Part shown: positions 32,447 through 45,064 of the stretch, one piece after another | Position numbering within the stretch: position 1 is the stretch's first letter | Layout of the letters: each line of letters opens with the position of its first letter | From: Tanypteryx hageni | Taxonomy: Eukaryota > Arthropoda > Insecta > Odonata > Petaluridae | Assembly (NCBI GenBank): GCA_028673005.1 | Contig: CM054113.1 | Coordinates: 43,838,117 to 43,902,116 of the forward strand | Length of the DNA: 64,000 nucleotides | Reading direction: 5' to 3' | Position numbers and translations under genes: made by a program | Notes under the pieces: model-generated | The model's database searches: none | Seen by the model: the letters and a program-made list of their open reading frames with translations, nothing else | What the model was told of the DNA's origin: nothing

Positions 32447-33308
32447 TTGGACCCTGTTGGGTCTGATTAAGTCCTGGTGGGGGAAAAATGAGCGAGTAGA
32501 ATGTGTAGAAGAACAGATAATGACAAGGGGTTCAGAAATAGTATAATGATGAATAAGCTCATATAATAAACGCTTATAACAAACAACATGCAGCAATATT
32601 AGTCAGTTAAAACCAAAATTATGTAATTTGCAGAGCGATTGGATCCACTTATTTCATCTCCTGGTATTTCTACAATATCTGATAACAGCTGGATAATGAA
32701 AAGAAAATAGGAAGAGAAAGAGAAAAAAGATGGAAGACTTATGAGAAGGAAATAAAGAAATTCATTAATGGAAAATAACAAAGAGACAATTAAAGGGAAA
32801 CAACTCTCCTTTTCAAGAAAATGTCAAAAATCATAAATATTTACGAGAATTACATACTGCATAGCGCAGCAGCCTCGGCCTCCACTTCCAACAACGCCAC
32901 ATGGTGTCAAAACGTGAAATTATTGTCACACCTTACAACATTCGTTCCTATTCACTTCGTCATTTTAATAATGCATTTCGTTTTTACTGCAAATAAATAA
33001 TGTCCCATCGCCATTGCGATATAATTACCATAGCGGTCTACGAAAAGCGTAAAAATGGACACCTAAAAACGAACGATTAAATAGGAAACGAACTCGTTTG
33101 AATGCTTTAGTGGGAGAGAAAGAGACAGCCAGTAAACATACGCTAGGGGGAAGGAGAATGCTATGGTTCGAGCAATTCATATTATGCGTTGAAAAAAATC
33201 GCCGTGGAATTTAGAGAAATATAGTGAGAGATATACGGATGAGGACATTAAAAAAAATAGCTTTTCACTCCGTTTTTCAACAAACCACCGAAGAGGGAGA
33301 TAGAGAGA
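32447..33308. other. AT-rich intergenic stretch, no gene seen
   Basis: No recognisable coding, RNA or repeat feature, apart from a purine-rich patch at 32690-32760. Confidence 0.5.
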
Positions 33309-33342
33309 GTGATAGATAGGAAAAGAGAGAGAGAGAGAGAGT
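33309..33342. repeat. (GA)n microsatellite
   Basis: A short GAGAGA run interrupted by AAAGAGA, on the plus strand. Confidence 0.8.
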
Positions 33343-33451
33343 CGGCAGGTATCTCCTCGAACGCGTTCATATTGCGTAGCATCCTGTGTGATGACTTCAG
33401 CACTCGTGCTTCGATCGGACGAGGCAATACACCGTTTCGAGAGTCCCTCCC

Positions 33452-33845
33452 ACACCCTCCCTCCTTCTCACTCCCTCCCTCTCATTCCCTCCCTCCCTCC
33501 TTCCCTCCCTCTCACCTCCCTCTCTCCCTATATCACTCCCTCCCTCCCTCTCACTCCCTCCCTCTCACTTCCTCCCTCCCTCTCACTCCCTCCCTCCTTC
33601 TCACTCCCTCCCTCCTTCTCACTCCCTCCCTCTCATTCCCTCCCTCCCTCTCACCTCCCTCCCTCTCATTCCCTCCCTCTCATTCCCTCCCTCTCATTCC
33701 CTCCCTATCACCTTCCTCCCTCCATCTCACTCCCTCTCTCTCTCTCTCACCCCCTCCCTCTCACCCCTCCCTCCTTCTTACTCCCTCCCTCCTTCCCTCT
33801 CACTCTTTCCCTCTCGCTCCCTCCCTCCCTTCCTCTCACCTCCTC
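33452..33845. repeat. (CCCTCCCT/CTCACTCCCTC)n pyrimidine tract
   Basis: About 390 bp of nearly pure C and T on the plus strand, built from CTCCCTCCCTCTCACTCCCT-like units. The long open frames (Pro/Ser/Leu/His) are repeat artefacts. Confidence 0.92.
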
Positions 33846-36800
33846 CTGACGTTCTTCACCCACATACCTTTCTCTCCTATTTCTCCCAATGCCTAAACAT
33901 ATCCTCTACCTTTACCTGGCTTTCTCATTCCACTCCATCACTAGTCTTCATCCAAACCCCTCTTTTCCTCTCACAAAGCCGCCTAACCCTTCCACACGCA
34001 ATCTTACTTTGCTCGTCATCTCTAAAAACTCATGGGATTCTTCGGATGACGGTTTCGTTCTTTGAATTTTCTTTTTTTCTTTTCGAGGATTACTTGCCAA
34101 CCGCAAGGCCACCGGCGTCCTAATTGACAGAAGGGAATAGATAGAGTGAGAGAGAGAGAGAAAGAGATAGCTTTGAGGCCAAACAATCGTAAACAATTGG
34201 GCATACATTCTCCGGCGGAAAGTTTTTATTCTTAATTGCGCTCGACCTTGAAGTGGAGAGAGAAGAGGAGAGGAGGGAGAAAAATGGTCGGTATTTCACT
34301 TGGGATTCGATACATTTGAGGAGGAGAATAAACGATTATCTAATAATATTTTGCGAGTCAGTTATTTACGTCTCCCGAATGTGTGTTTGTGAGCGTATTT
34401 TATTTTGGGTTGTGTGACCCACTGAGGCTGTGAGCGTGTATTCAAATTTTTTTTTAACAAGCCTCCTTGGAAATGGGCTTCAATGTAAATTTTTTCGATG
34501 CAGTTTATTTGTTGCTCCAATGATTATATAATATATTTTAATATTATTATATAATATATTAATGTTTCATATAATATATTAATGTATTATATAATATATT
34601 AATATCTTTATTTCAAACTGCATTATGCAGCAAACATAAATATTATTAGTTAATATGATAGCGTTATTAATGAATTTAAAAATAATATCAAGTTTAAATG
34701 AGAAATTTTTAAGATAAAGCCCAATGAGACAGGACATCTGTGGACCACTTTGCTTCATTAATAAGAAGCGGGTTGAATTCAATATTTTCCTCTCCTACAG
34801 TCTGTGAGTGTTACCTCCGGAAAATGTCTGCCATCATTGTTAAAATTCAAACAAACATTATTTTCGGTTGGTTCGTTTTGTTTTGAGTTGTTTTCTACTC
34901 TGATGCAATGAGCCTTAATATATATCCTGGAACGTATCACAAAATGGAAACAGCTGAAATAAAGGCAGCTACAAGTCAATTCACACCAGTTTATAGAAAT
35001 TTTTTATTTCCATGGATATTTTTTGTTCTCGTCAACAATGAAACGGTAGACGGTCGCGGTTCCACGGGTTTCAACCAATTATCTTTGTACGCCTTCGCCA
35101 TATCGTTTGCATGGATCAAAACTGAACAGCGTTTGCTTGTAAAATTCTCCTCTACGAACATCTATTATTATTCAGAAAATACGAAAAATATTCATTATTT
35201 TTACATAGTTTCACAGAAGTGATGAGATATGTGTGATTTAGACGTCATAAGCCGTGCGACATTTTATTTGTTCTTCTTCTCCATAACCCGATTAAAGGTT
35301 AACTGCTCTTAGGTCTTGCACCGAGTTCCATTTATCGAACGCTACTTATAAATTTCATTATAAGACGGGCATTCACCGAGTGTGTCAATTACCTCGAATG
35401 TTAAAAGAATTTTACAAAGTATCCATTTAGATGGGAGGCATGTTTCCCTGAGGATAAGCATTTTAACCTTTTGCCACCGCGCAAGATCCAAGATATCTTA
35501 ACGATAAAAATCTAACTAAGATTGACGTAAATACCACAAGAATAATTATAGCTGAACCATGAAAGCGCAATAATAAAATACGCTTATATAGAATAAAAAG
35601 GCAACGTTGGAAATGAATCTTATTCCTTAAAGCTATCTATGAAATAAGGTTTTTGGAACCGCAATAAGAATATTTAATGAAGTTGACACCTGTTTATCAA
35701 AAGTATTTTTTATGGATATAGTAAAAACTTACACTCTGCCAAGATAAAATGCTATCATTAATAATAAAAAAGGATAAAAACAATTTAATCTTGTGTGCCA
35801 GTTAACTACTTAGATAACGATTATCGAAATAAAGGACTACTTAAAAATCCTCTCGTGAAATATCAAGATGCATTTCTGTAAAAATGATATGCGATTGCGT
35901 AAATATTCTAACGATAAAAAAATCAGTTATTGCTTTGCCGATTCGTCAGGTATAGTTTGAAAATTGATAGTATTCTCATGGTGCATTGTATACGCGTGCC
36001 AAATCTTTCATCAGTTTTTTATTTTCAATTTTCCCCTAGTTGGGCACGTAAAAAATTACCCCTTTACTGATTTGCATAAACAATTACCAACAATGCCGTG
36101 CGTGATGTAAAGCCTTTTTTCAAAGTAAACTCACCGAATGGAAGGCCTCCGGAGCTAAATTACCAGGAAGGATAGGATGATCGAACCGAGTAACAAGTGC
36201 TGACACAAAACGCCGTGACATTTTGACCCCTCCCGGGTCTCAGAATGAGAATAGACGCGAGCTAGCGTTCAAAGGATGATTTATCGTAGGATTTTCATTG
36301 CTTAAGAATTGATGCGATAGATATTAAACGGCCTTGGGTTAACTCTGGCGTAACCATCGCAATGTAGATCTTCGTTAGCAGGAGAAAAGTGAGAGAGAGG
36401 GAGGTGGGGAGGGAGAGCAGAAATCATAAATGCCCTCTTAATTGCGAGCACACTTAACAGTTAATTGGTTGAGATTCTTAGTCACATTTCAACACACGTG
36501 TCGTATAATAGACTTCTCCTTTGGTTTTTACGGCAATATCTTTTAATGGCGTGAATCAAAGGGAATATAAAGGAATTAGCGAAGGAAATGCAGCAATTAA
36601 GGATGAAGTATGGTATTCATTGTTGTGTCACTTGCGTCGGAAAGGTTAGAATCTCGCGACCTTTACTGTACATCACTTTTGCTCTAATGATTATTATTCA
36701 TAGTTAATTTAACGTGTTCATTTGTTGATGCGGGCATTTGAAACATCAGTAGCATTTAGATGATCTAGATTAATTCCTATTTCTGTCGAGTTATTGGTCT

Positions 36801-37494
36801 TCAGTTTATATATGCGCCGACAGTTGTTTAATCAGCGCCAGATTGTTAGCTTAAAAAATTGAAAAAGAACCAGATAAGGATTTTATCCCAAAATACAACG
36901 AACAACATTTTTCTGGGTGTAGGATTATCCTAAATAATCTATCGGAATCAATTAAAATAGTAAGGTTCGTTTCTGAAATCTCAAATATATGGATAAAAAA
37001 CAAATGTTAAACATATACTCTCCACGAATAAAGTTTTAGACTCTGAAGGTGAAATAATATATAAGAATAACATTGTAAAAATATCTACTTTATTATGCAT
37101 TTTCAAATCGATGTAAAACTCGACCAGAGATAGAAGTACAATAGTTTTAAAAATTCCAATAAAGTTTTTGGAAAAACAGCAGCAATTTTCGCCCTCAGTG
37201 ATTCGCTGAGATTGCTGATTGCTTATCTAATTAATTCATTTGACATTTTTATTACTCTATCAAAATAATACATCTCCCTACACCTAGATTGACTCACTAT
37301 TAAATCTGGTTATAGGAAGAGATACTACAATAAATATGAAACAAATTATTTTACTTTTTAATATAAGTCATTCCCAAATGGATAACTCTAGCTTTTTCAT
37401 TCAACCAGTTCCATTTCCACCTTCGTCAGAAAGATAAATCTCGAAGATAAAGTTCAGAATTCCGTTTTTGTGTCGACACAGTTGGTTTTTGCGA
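33846..37494. other. AT-rich intergenic stretch; one AT minisatellite
   Basis: Four to five copies of ATTATATAATATATTAATG lie at about 34524-34603. The rest is unique-looking AT-rich DNA with short chance frames and a GA patch near 36390-36420. No gene was recognised. Confidence 0.5.
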
Positions 37495-37670
37495 GCGTAT
37501 CGCCGGGCACGTTCAATAAGTCTTGACATCCCTAGCCAGTCCTTCCAAAAAAAATTACGTCAAAAACAGAAAAAAGATACAAGCGTATCGCCGGGCTCGT
37601 TCAATAAGTCATAGCGTCCCTAAGCGAGTCCTTCGAAAAAAATGACGTCAAAAAAAAGAAAAACGATAAT
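37495..37670 (+). repeat. Tandem duplication of an 88-bp unit
   Basis: GCGTATCGCCGGGCACGTTC at 37495 recurs as GCGTATCGCCGGGCTCGTTC at 37583. The following CAATAAGTC, GTCCTTC and ACGTCAAAAA segments are also duplicated. The two copies differ at several positions, so the duplication is not very recent. No coding frame or tRNA-like structure was recognised. Confidence 0.85.
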
Positions 37671-40600
37671 ACACCGCTCTGAGCTACGATTTCCCGGAAG
37701 CGTGAGCAAACTCGGAGATCTTTGAAAAATCCGAGCGTCAACGTACTTTCCGTCGACGTTTTTCTTAATAGTCGGAAATAGACAAAAGAATCCGCGCCGT
37801 CATAGCGGTGCGCCTGCCTTTCGTCCTGAGAGGGAGTGACGACGTCTTCTCCCTTCCCTCAAGTGTAATAACTGCACCGACCCGTGGCAATGACTCAAAG
37901 CGTAAACAAATCGCGCTATGGCGGAAAAAGATTTTCTTCTACGAAGAGAGGAGAGAGCTGATAGGAGAGGATAACGGAGTATACGTGCAAGAAACGTAGG
38001 AAAAGAGAGAGAGAGATGGAAGGAGAGGGAGAGAGAGGGGGGGGGGGTGAGAGAGAGGTGGAGAGAGAGAAGCTCCCTTGTGAACAGGAGGGTTAAAGCG
38101 TCGATGATGAGAGTGCGACTATGTAGAGTCAAAGGACTGAGTTTTTAAGGACGAGGAAAAACAAGAGACGATCGTGGGCGGTTTTACAGCGAACGGAACG
38201 AAGAGGTTTCGTGGAAATTCAAAGACAGACCTTAGGCTTAAAGACTAATAAGCCAATGTCTTTAACTGCAAGTCATTTAAGAGAATTTCTTTAGATGAAG
38301 AAGACGAAGGCACGGGAAACTGTTCCTCAGGTGTACGTACGAGTATTTTGGCCCAAAAGTTAATAAATCATATAAGGACGAGTAAATTTATTATCATTTA
38401 TTAATTTTGGCGAAGTGAAAATAATGATTACCGTTTGTGAGTCACTGTTAAGCATATTACTATACAATTTTTATAAGCTTTCTTAAATTTGTAAATGCTA
38501 AAATAATCCCCCATTTATGGAAAGTGAAAACATTCAGTTGTTACAATATAAATTACTTGAAAATATAAATGACGAATAAATTATGTAGTACACCATTTTA
38601 TAGGAATCTAATATATACATATTTTGTAGTAAATTTAATTAGTATACCTAGTTCTTGGGTTGTATAAAATAAATTGAATAAACAATTTTTTTTAAATCGC
38701 CATAGAATTGTATAAGTTAAAATAATTTATGTGTTAATATTCGAAAACTTATCAAAATTGAATTATAATGAGATAAATTTATTTCCGTTTGTGCTCTCAC
38801 ATTACATACAAATTGTTAAAAATCTTAAAAATTATTGATGAAAATAGGATCAATCATTGCTTGATCTTCTAGTTAAAAATTGATTTTGCACATAATTTGC
38901 CATTTTTAGATTCGACTTTTATTGTAATGAATCAAATCTTTTTCAATGAAAAACTCACCCACCTTTCTAGGTCACATGAAAAGATAGAAAGACATCGTTT
39001 GTGAAATCTAAGTTAATGCCATTACAAATTTCAAGCATGAACGAGTTTTTCATATTTAAAAAGTTTTAAAGTACATATTTCATGTTAACGGCTATGGTAC
39101 TGGAACGGGAACTAATTTTCATGTTTTTTTGGTGCGGACTGTGAAATGATGGATTTTTTAAAAACTAAAGATCTCCAGTTTGAATACTCTCCCTTTTTCT
39201 CTTACCATTTAATATTAAATATAACCTAATGTTTTTTAAAGAACCGAGAATTTCGAGAAATAGATGATGAGAAATCAGGCATTATATGCAATCAAACCCT
39301 CTGCTATGTGATAGAACTGCCTCGCAGTCATTTATGCCGCCCTTTGTCGACATATTACTGCAATATGAACTGCCATAGCCGCTTTAAAACAGAAATAAAG
39401 GCAAATCAATATATTAATTATCTTGATTACGAATCCGGAAATTCCTCAATTGTATTTCTGAGAATGCCGAGTATAATCACCATTTAGCTCGTGTCAACAT
39501 CTGTACGTGCGAATGATTGCATCTCGGGGCAAGTGTGAGGTTTCCTCGTAAAAATGATTTGCTAAGTGCTCCGTGTCCTTTCTAACGGTAGCATAACCCC
39601 CTTCAGGCCTTTCTTTACTGCACAAACAGCTCACTAATCTAACCTTTCTTTTACTTCCAAATGCTTCGAAGCTATTGCCTCAAATAATGTCGGTGCCATG
39701 TAACAACAACTTAAACAACTGAAAAACACTTTAATTGAGCAACTTTCATAATTGTCACTAAAACTCAGCATACACTCAAAATAACATATCAAAAGGTTAG
39801 AACATCACCCACTAAACTTTATAGAAAACGTGAGCGTATCTACGCCCATTCAGAATATTAATATGAGCATTATTTATTAGAATGAGTAAACAAAATTATC
39901 CTAACAAACTCGATGTGGGTAGAAAACATACGTATGAGTGCTATTTTCTGCAACTGCTGAAAAGTAGTAAAGTTTAAAATCTTCTTCCATCATTATATTG
40001 ACGATCTCGTTAAAATAAAATAAAATATTCACTCGAATCAATGAAAATTGATCTACAGCTATACAGTCTGATTCGGTTTTGCGAGCAGAAATTGTGCGTT
40101 CCGCATAGCTATGGCGAAAAAATTAATCCGTAGAATTTGATACTGAGAATTTCAACTTTGGTTGTCAAAACCTGGTTAGAAAAATCCTTAATGTTGAGAA
40201 TTTAATGCTAAATATGTTTGGGTACTCCCACTTATAATATAGCTGAGTAACATCTTATGACAAATATTATTCGCACCTAATTCTTATCGTAAGTTTAATG
40301 TCGCACGCTATCTAATACATTTACCCTTTCTTGGCCTAAGTATGAAGTGAAAATATTTCAATCGGTGAAGCTATAAATCATATTTCATTCAACAAAAGGA
40401 TATTGCGACACTGAGCATTCGTATTATAATCCTTCTGCAGATATATGGATATATGGGTATACGGTAAATAGGGATTACTTCATGGTTTTGTTGGAGAACG
40501 GAATAGAAGATATTGCGGTAGTAGTGGTTAAAGGTACGGAGGAACGAAGATTATTATATTTCAGTCGGGAGAGCAATCCAGAGTCGAAAAGCTATGAAAG

Positions 40601-41446
40601 TAAAAGATTTTTGTATTAAATTTTTGTTCTGTGTAATCGTAATCAATCTGAAAAAAACGAATAACCTAAGGTCGACCTAGTATTATCATAGGATGCATAA
40701 AACTCACAACTTGAATAAGAAAATGAAGGCTCGTACATGGATTAACTTAAATATCGGTCTGTCGAGGTCACACTGATGACGCGCCTATGAGAGACATAAA
40801 GACGAAATATTTCTTTTAAGCTCAATTAACAGCGGTGTTTAGTCGTCAAGGACGAATAATTGTCGATTATGTGCAATAAGAAACGCATAACGCATCATTG
40901 TGATTTGTATGCAGACCTCTGTGCCATCCGTTCCGGCTTAAAAGAATGACAATTTAATTTTGCATGGAAAACATCTTTATTATTTTTTTAATTTAAAATT
41001 GAATATATATATATAGTGAATTAAAATCAGTCGGTCTTCCCCAGAGAACACAAATATATAGAGACTAACTGACTAATATTATATTGTTATGAGTCGAGTA
41101 TTCTAATTGCTATGTCATAAAAAGAGGTATATTTGTTATAAAGTATAAAATCAGACATTTGTAGTTATTGTGCTGACATTAATAGTCTAACATTTAATTC
41201 CTGCACCAGTCCAAAATCTTAAATATATTTTACCATTTTCTTTAAAATTCTTTCTATTATAAATAGCTGCTTCTTATATGTAGTATCAATGGATGTATCA
41301 TAAAAACATAGGCTTTTTAGAAGGGCTACAAATTTTAAAGTTGGCGTAATGGTAAATCAATGTATTTATCTGATGATAAATGTTTAAATTCCAAAAAAGC
41401 TATCATATTATGGGGTGCATTCCGCACCATTGTTTTCTCAGTTACC
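37671..41446. other. Intergenic stretch, no gene seen
   Basis: A purine-rich tract with a G-run covers about 37998-38075. The remainder is strongly AT-rich (38400-41440) and I see no genes, RNA genes or clear repeats. Confidence 0.5.
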
Positions 41447-41454
41447 CATTAGAA

Positions 41455-41547
41455 CAGGATTTCCCAAACTTTGTTCCACGGAACCTATTAAATAATAAGA
41501 ATGAGAGTTCAAGGGTTCCGTGACTTCAGGTAGTTTGGGGAACCCTG
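41455..41547. mobile_element. 93-bp hAT-type MITE with 8-bp target duplication
   Basis: The left end CAGGATTTCCCAAACTTTG matches the reverse complement of the right end CAGGGTTCCCCAAACTACC, and CACGGAACC follows inside both arms. The flanks are CATTAGAA (41447-41454) and CATTAAAA (41548-41555), an 8-bp direct repeat with one change. CAGGG-type ends and 8-bp duplications are characteristic of hAT elements. It is far too short to encode anything. Confidence 0.85.
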
Positions 41548-41555
41548 CATTAAAA

Positions 41556-44500
41556 GAACATAGTAGCCAGTACAGGTATTCCAAAGTTTCATTTTAAAGT
41601 CAATGATAATTGAGATGCGAAGTGCGTGATTTGAATGTGTTTGTCTCCAAAAGATTTTAATTTATTTTGTCTGTCACAATAATTCAGTTAATTACCGAAA
41701 ACCTAAAAAAAATTTAAAACCCAAAAACTTTTATAAATTGGAAATTTTAATTGTCATGACAACCTCTCATACTGTCATCTCACATGAGCCGCTCTAATAA
41801 AACCAAAGTATCCCGGACCAACGAGTACAAAAAATATTCCGGAACGTATTTTTTCGCTTTATTAGCATTTTTTCCCTCTGCAGATTTAAATGGAATACTT
41901 CCACGGAGAGTGAAATCGCAAACATCCAGTCGTTAAAAAAAAACGGGAAATGCCGTATAAGGAAGTGATGTCGAGGGTGTGGAAAAAGTTGACAAACGAA
42001 GCAAAGTCGCGAGGGGGACGCAACAACACCATATTGGTTGCCGCAAACATGCTAGGTAACCGCAAACAGTGCGTCTCCGAGGTCAGATACGAAACACAAC
42101 ACCTTTTGAGTCATTAAGTGCAAGTACTCGTATTCTTGTACCGCAAGGACTCTCATTGATTCGCGTACGTCATGTTTGACAACTTTTCGCACCGCAGACG
42201 TCTTTTATTTACCCCAACGTCTAAGGACACAATGATTTGGCAAGATTTTATTCCTAGGTAATAGAATAAGTACCAAGGTATTTTCCCCGTAGGATTTGTC
42301 CCATTCGGCATATTAATTATACCAACCAAAATTTATCGGATAGATCAGGGATACATTTTTAGAAAATTCCCCTTTCGTCCGAAAACTTTTCTGTTGGGTT
42401 AAAACCAGGCGGTCACAGGAGTGTATGATATCAAAATAAACCGCATGCGTATGTCAGTTATGTTACTGATATTTTTAACTCAATCTTACTTGCATAGTGC
42501 AGAAATTAGCGTTTATCTATAACAGAACCCCAACCGCGTGCTCGAGAGACCTTCTAAAAGTGCTCTTCAACAAGGCTTAACGTTGGTTTGAGATCATCAT
42601 TTACTTATTGTCTTAAGCGCTTTTTTCTTAATATATTAAAACACATTAATAACCACATAGTAGTAAATTGGTTTTTATTGATGGCTAATCGTTTTCTTAA
42701 ATCTGGAATGCTCGTTTGGCATTGTAGAACATGATTTGGTGGTCGTCGGACCAAAAATGTAGCGGGCCCTTGCTCTATAATGTGGAATCTTCCCATAAAG
42801 TCCCGCGTTGAAATGATTTATGTGTTTTCAGTTGAAAGTATTTACGCTATCATTTAACTGGCGAAGCGAGTAAATCTCCTTTTACAAATTTCATGTTTAT
42901 TAAATGCTAACATTTACTGAACTGTACTGAAGCAAAATTTTTATGGAAACCAGTAATCGGTTTTAATAAATCAGTTTTCATCGCAGGAGGAAGAGATGCA
43001 ATACTATGATATGGATTGAACAAAAGGAAGGGTCGTATACGGTTTGCTATATTAGCTTATATTCACTGAAACATAATTTAATTTCTTATGGATGCACTTG
43101 AAATTTTAGCATAATTTTCTTCCGAAGAAATATCCCTCAAAATTGTTTTCGAAATATTTTACTCGTCATATTCATTTCAATCAATTCTCCATTTTGAATT
43201 ATATTAATCCTCGAAATAAAAAGTGTTGATACATAAACAAATTGTTCAAGTATCCTGATTTTATTATTTTTCTGCAACAATCAATAATGAAGTTTAACAT
43301 GAATCTCCCAAAATTAAGGAGAACATAGAAAGGGGCTCAAAAGGAATGTGTGATATGTCTCCATATTACTAGTAAAGATAACCTGAAAAAGTATAGAGCC
43401 AAAAATCGAAGGATTCTAACTGACGCCAGATAAAATGTCGTATGAAACTTTAGAAATTCTTTTAAAGTTCAGGCGATTTATCTATCTCCACTTTAATCGC
43501 CAAATTCATCCACACAACGTCAAAACTCATCACTAAAAAATTATCCATGAAAAAGGCGCTTAAGTCTCATGAGTCAGTGTAATAGGCTTAAGAAACCGCG
43601 CCTTCGAGTAACAAAAATACCCTCAGTGCTCTATTCCATCTCCCTAAACTCCAGTTCACATTCTTCGTAGCCTGACACTTATTTCAGCACGTAAAAATCT
43701 CCGAGCTTTCTACGCTTGTAATCCGATTAGTGGACGGGAAGTGAATTAATCTTCCGAAGGCTCTCTAGCACCTATCCCCGAAAAAAAGAACGACAATGCC
43801 CCGGTATGGAACTCCATGAAACGTTGTCAAGACGCTTCGATCGTGCCGTAAAGAAGCTGGATTAATCCACTATCCCAAATTGACAGGTGAGACGTATGAA
43901 CGTGTTGCGGTGTGTGAGGAGAGGTCCCTCATCTCGCCAGTCAGCGACCGGACAACGAGGCCTAAATAATGGAATTCCTTCATCTCATCTTTTGATTGAT
44001 AGCGTTTTTTACTAGCCGCAACAGTTTCCGCATAGTTTACGTCTACTAAAATAGGAACGATGCTGATTTACGACGCAGAGATCTCCGAGGCCGGCGCAGG
44101 CCTCAGGCAACTTGAATCTGGAGCAAAAACTTTAGCTAATGCACAACATCGGATGCGCAGATGCAGACAAGAATAACTTTATTTATAATAACCCTATGTT
44201 ATTTTGTATGACTAAAATAATATTTCGTTTCCTTGGATAGGTTGAATTTCTTTAGCTACGTGTCTCTCTAGAATTTCGTAAGCAGGGATTGATCCTTTAG
44301 CTAAATGCAATATTAACGTAGAGAAATTATAATGGTACACAGTAAAACATTCCTTTGACTTTTTCGGAAATTTCTTGTAATTTACTCGTTTCCTTTTGTT
44401 CCATTAATTTGTGGTTCGCCATTTTAGTGACTGTTTTATAATATAATAGATAGGTACAATATAATTGACAGCCAGTGTCTGATGGCTTTTTATGCATTCT

Positions 44501-45027
44501 CTGGGGCTTCAAAGATGCAATTCATACCAAAACTAATGAATTTAAGTTATTCCTACATGTCATAATCTTTTAGAAATGCAATTTTAAAATATCCTTATTG
44601 CATTTATGTTTCAATAAAAAGTACGAAATGTTTATGGAATAGAATAACAGCTTTTTCCTCAGACCACAGCCTAAAACGTAAAAGGTAATTTTACTGAATA
44701 GTCCTTTTAGGTGATACATTCTCAAATTGTGAAGAATGGTCTCGTTATACTCGATAATGCGTCCACCACAGACATCCATATGGGGCCTATTACGTAAAAA
44801 ATAAATTTTAAATGTAAATACATCGTATGCTTATACTTAATAAAAGTATGGAGAAGGATTTTCTCTCGTCGACAGATGAAACGCAGGTGCTTTACGGCAT
44901 CCAACCATTTTCAGCTAAAGATATTGAACTGGATATGTGTATAACTGTTCAATGATGACGTCATGGCATACGTTTAATTAAGTCATACCAAAGGAGAAAA
45001 GCCGAAATAATCGTAAGAGTTGTAAGC
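41556..45027. other. Intergenic stretch, no gene seen
   Basis: AT-rich unique-looking DNA. Short open frames show no recognisable motif. Confidence 0.5.
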
Positions 45028-45064
45028 ATTACGAACCTCATGCGCCTTGCATGAGGTTCGTAAT
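45028..45064. repeat. Perfect 16-bp inverted repeat with 5-base loop
   Basis: ATTACGAACCTCATGC at 45028-45043 is followed by GCCTT and the exact reverse complement at 45049-45064. It is a strong isolated hairpin in unique-looking DNA. It has no T-run typical of a Pol III or bacterial-type terminator, and no flanking duplication that would mark it as a transposon. Confidence 0.9.

Noticed and set aside
33309..33896. 195-codon open frame
   Set aside because: It runs through the CCCTCCCT repeat. The composition is repeat-driven and no start context or domain is present.
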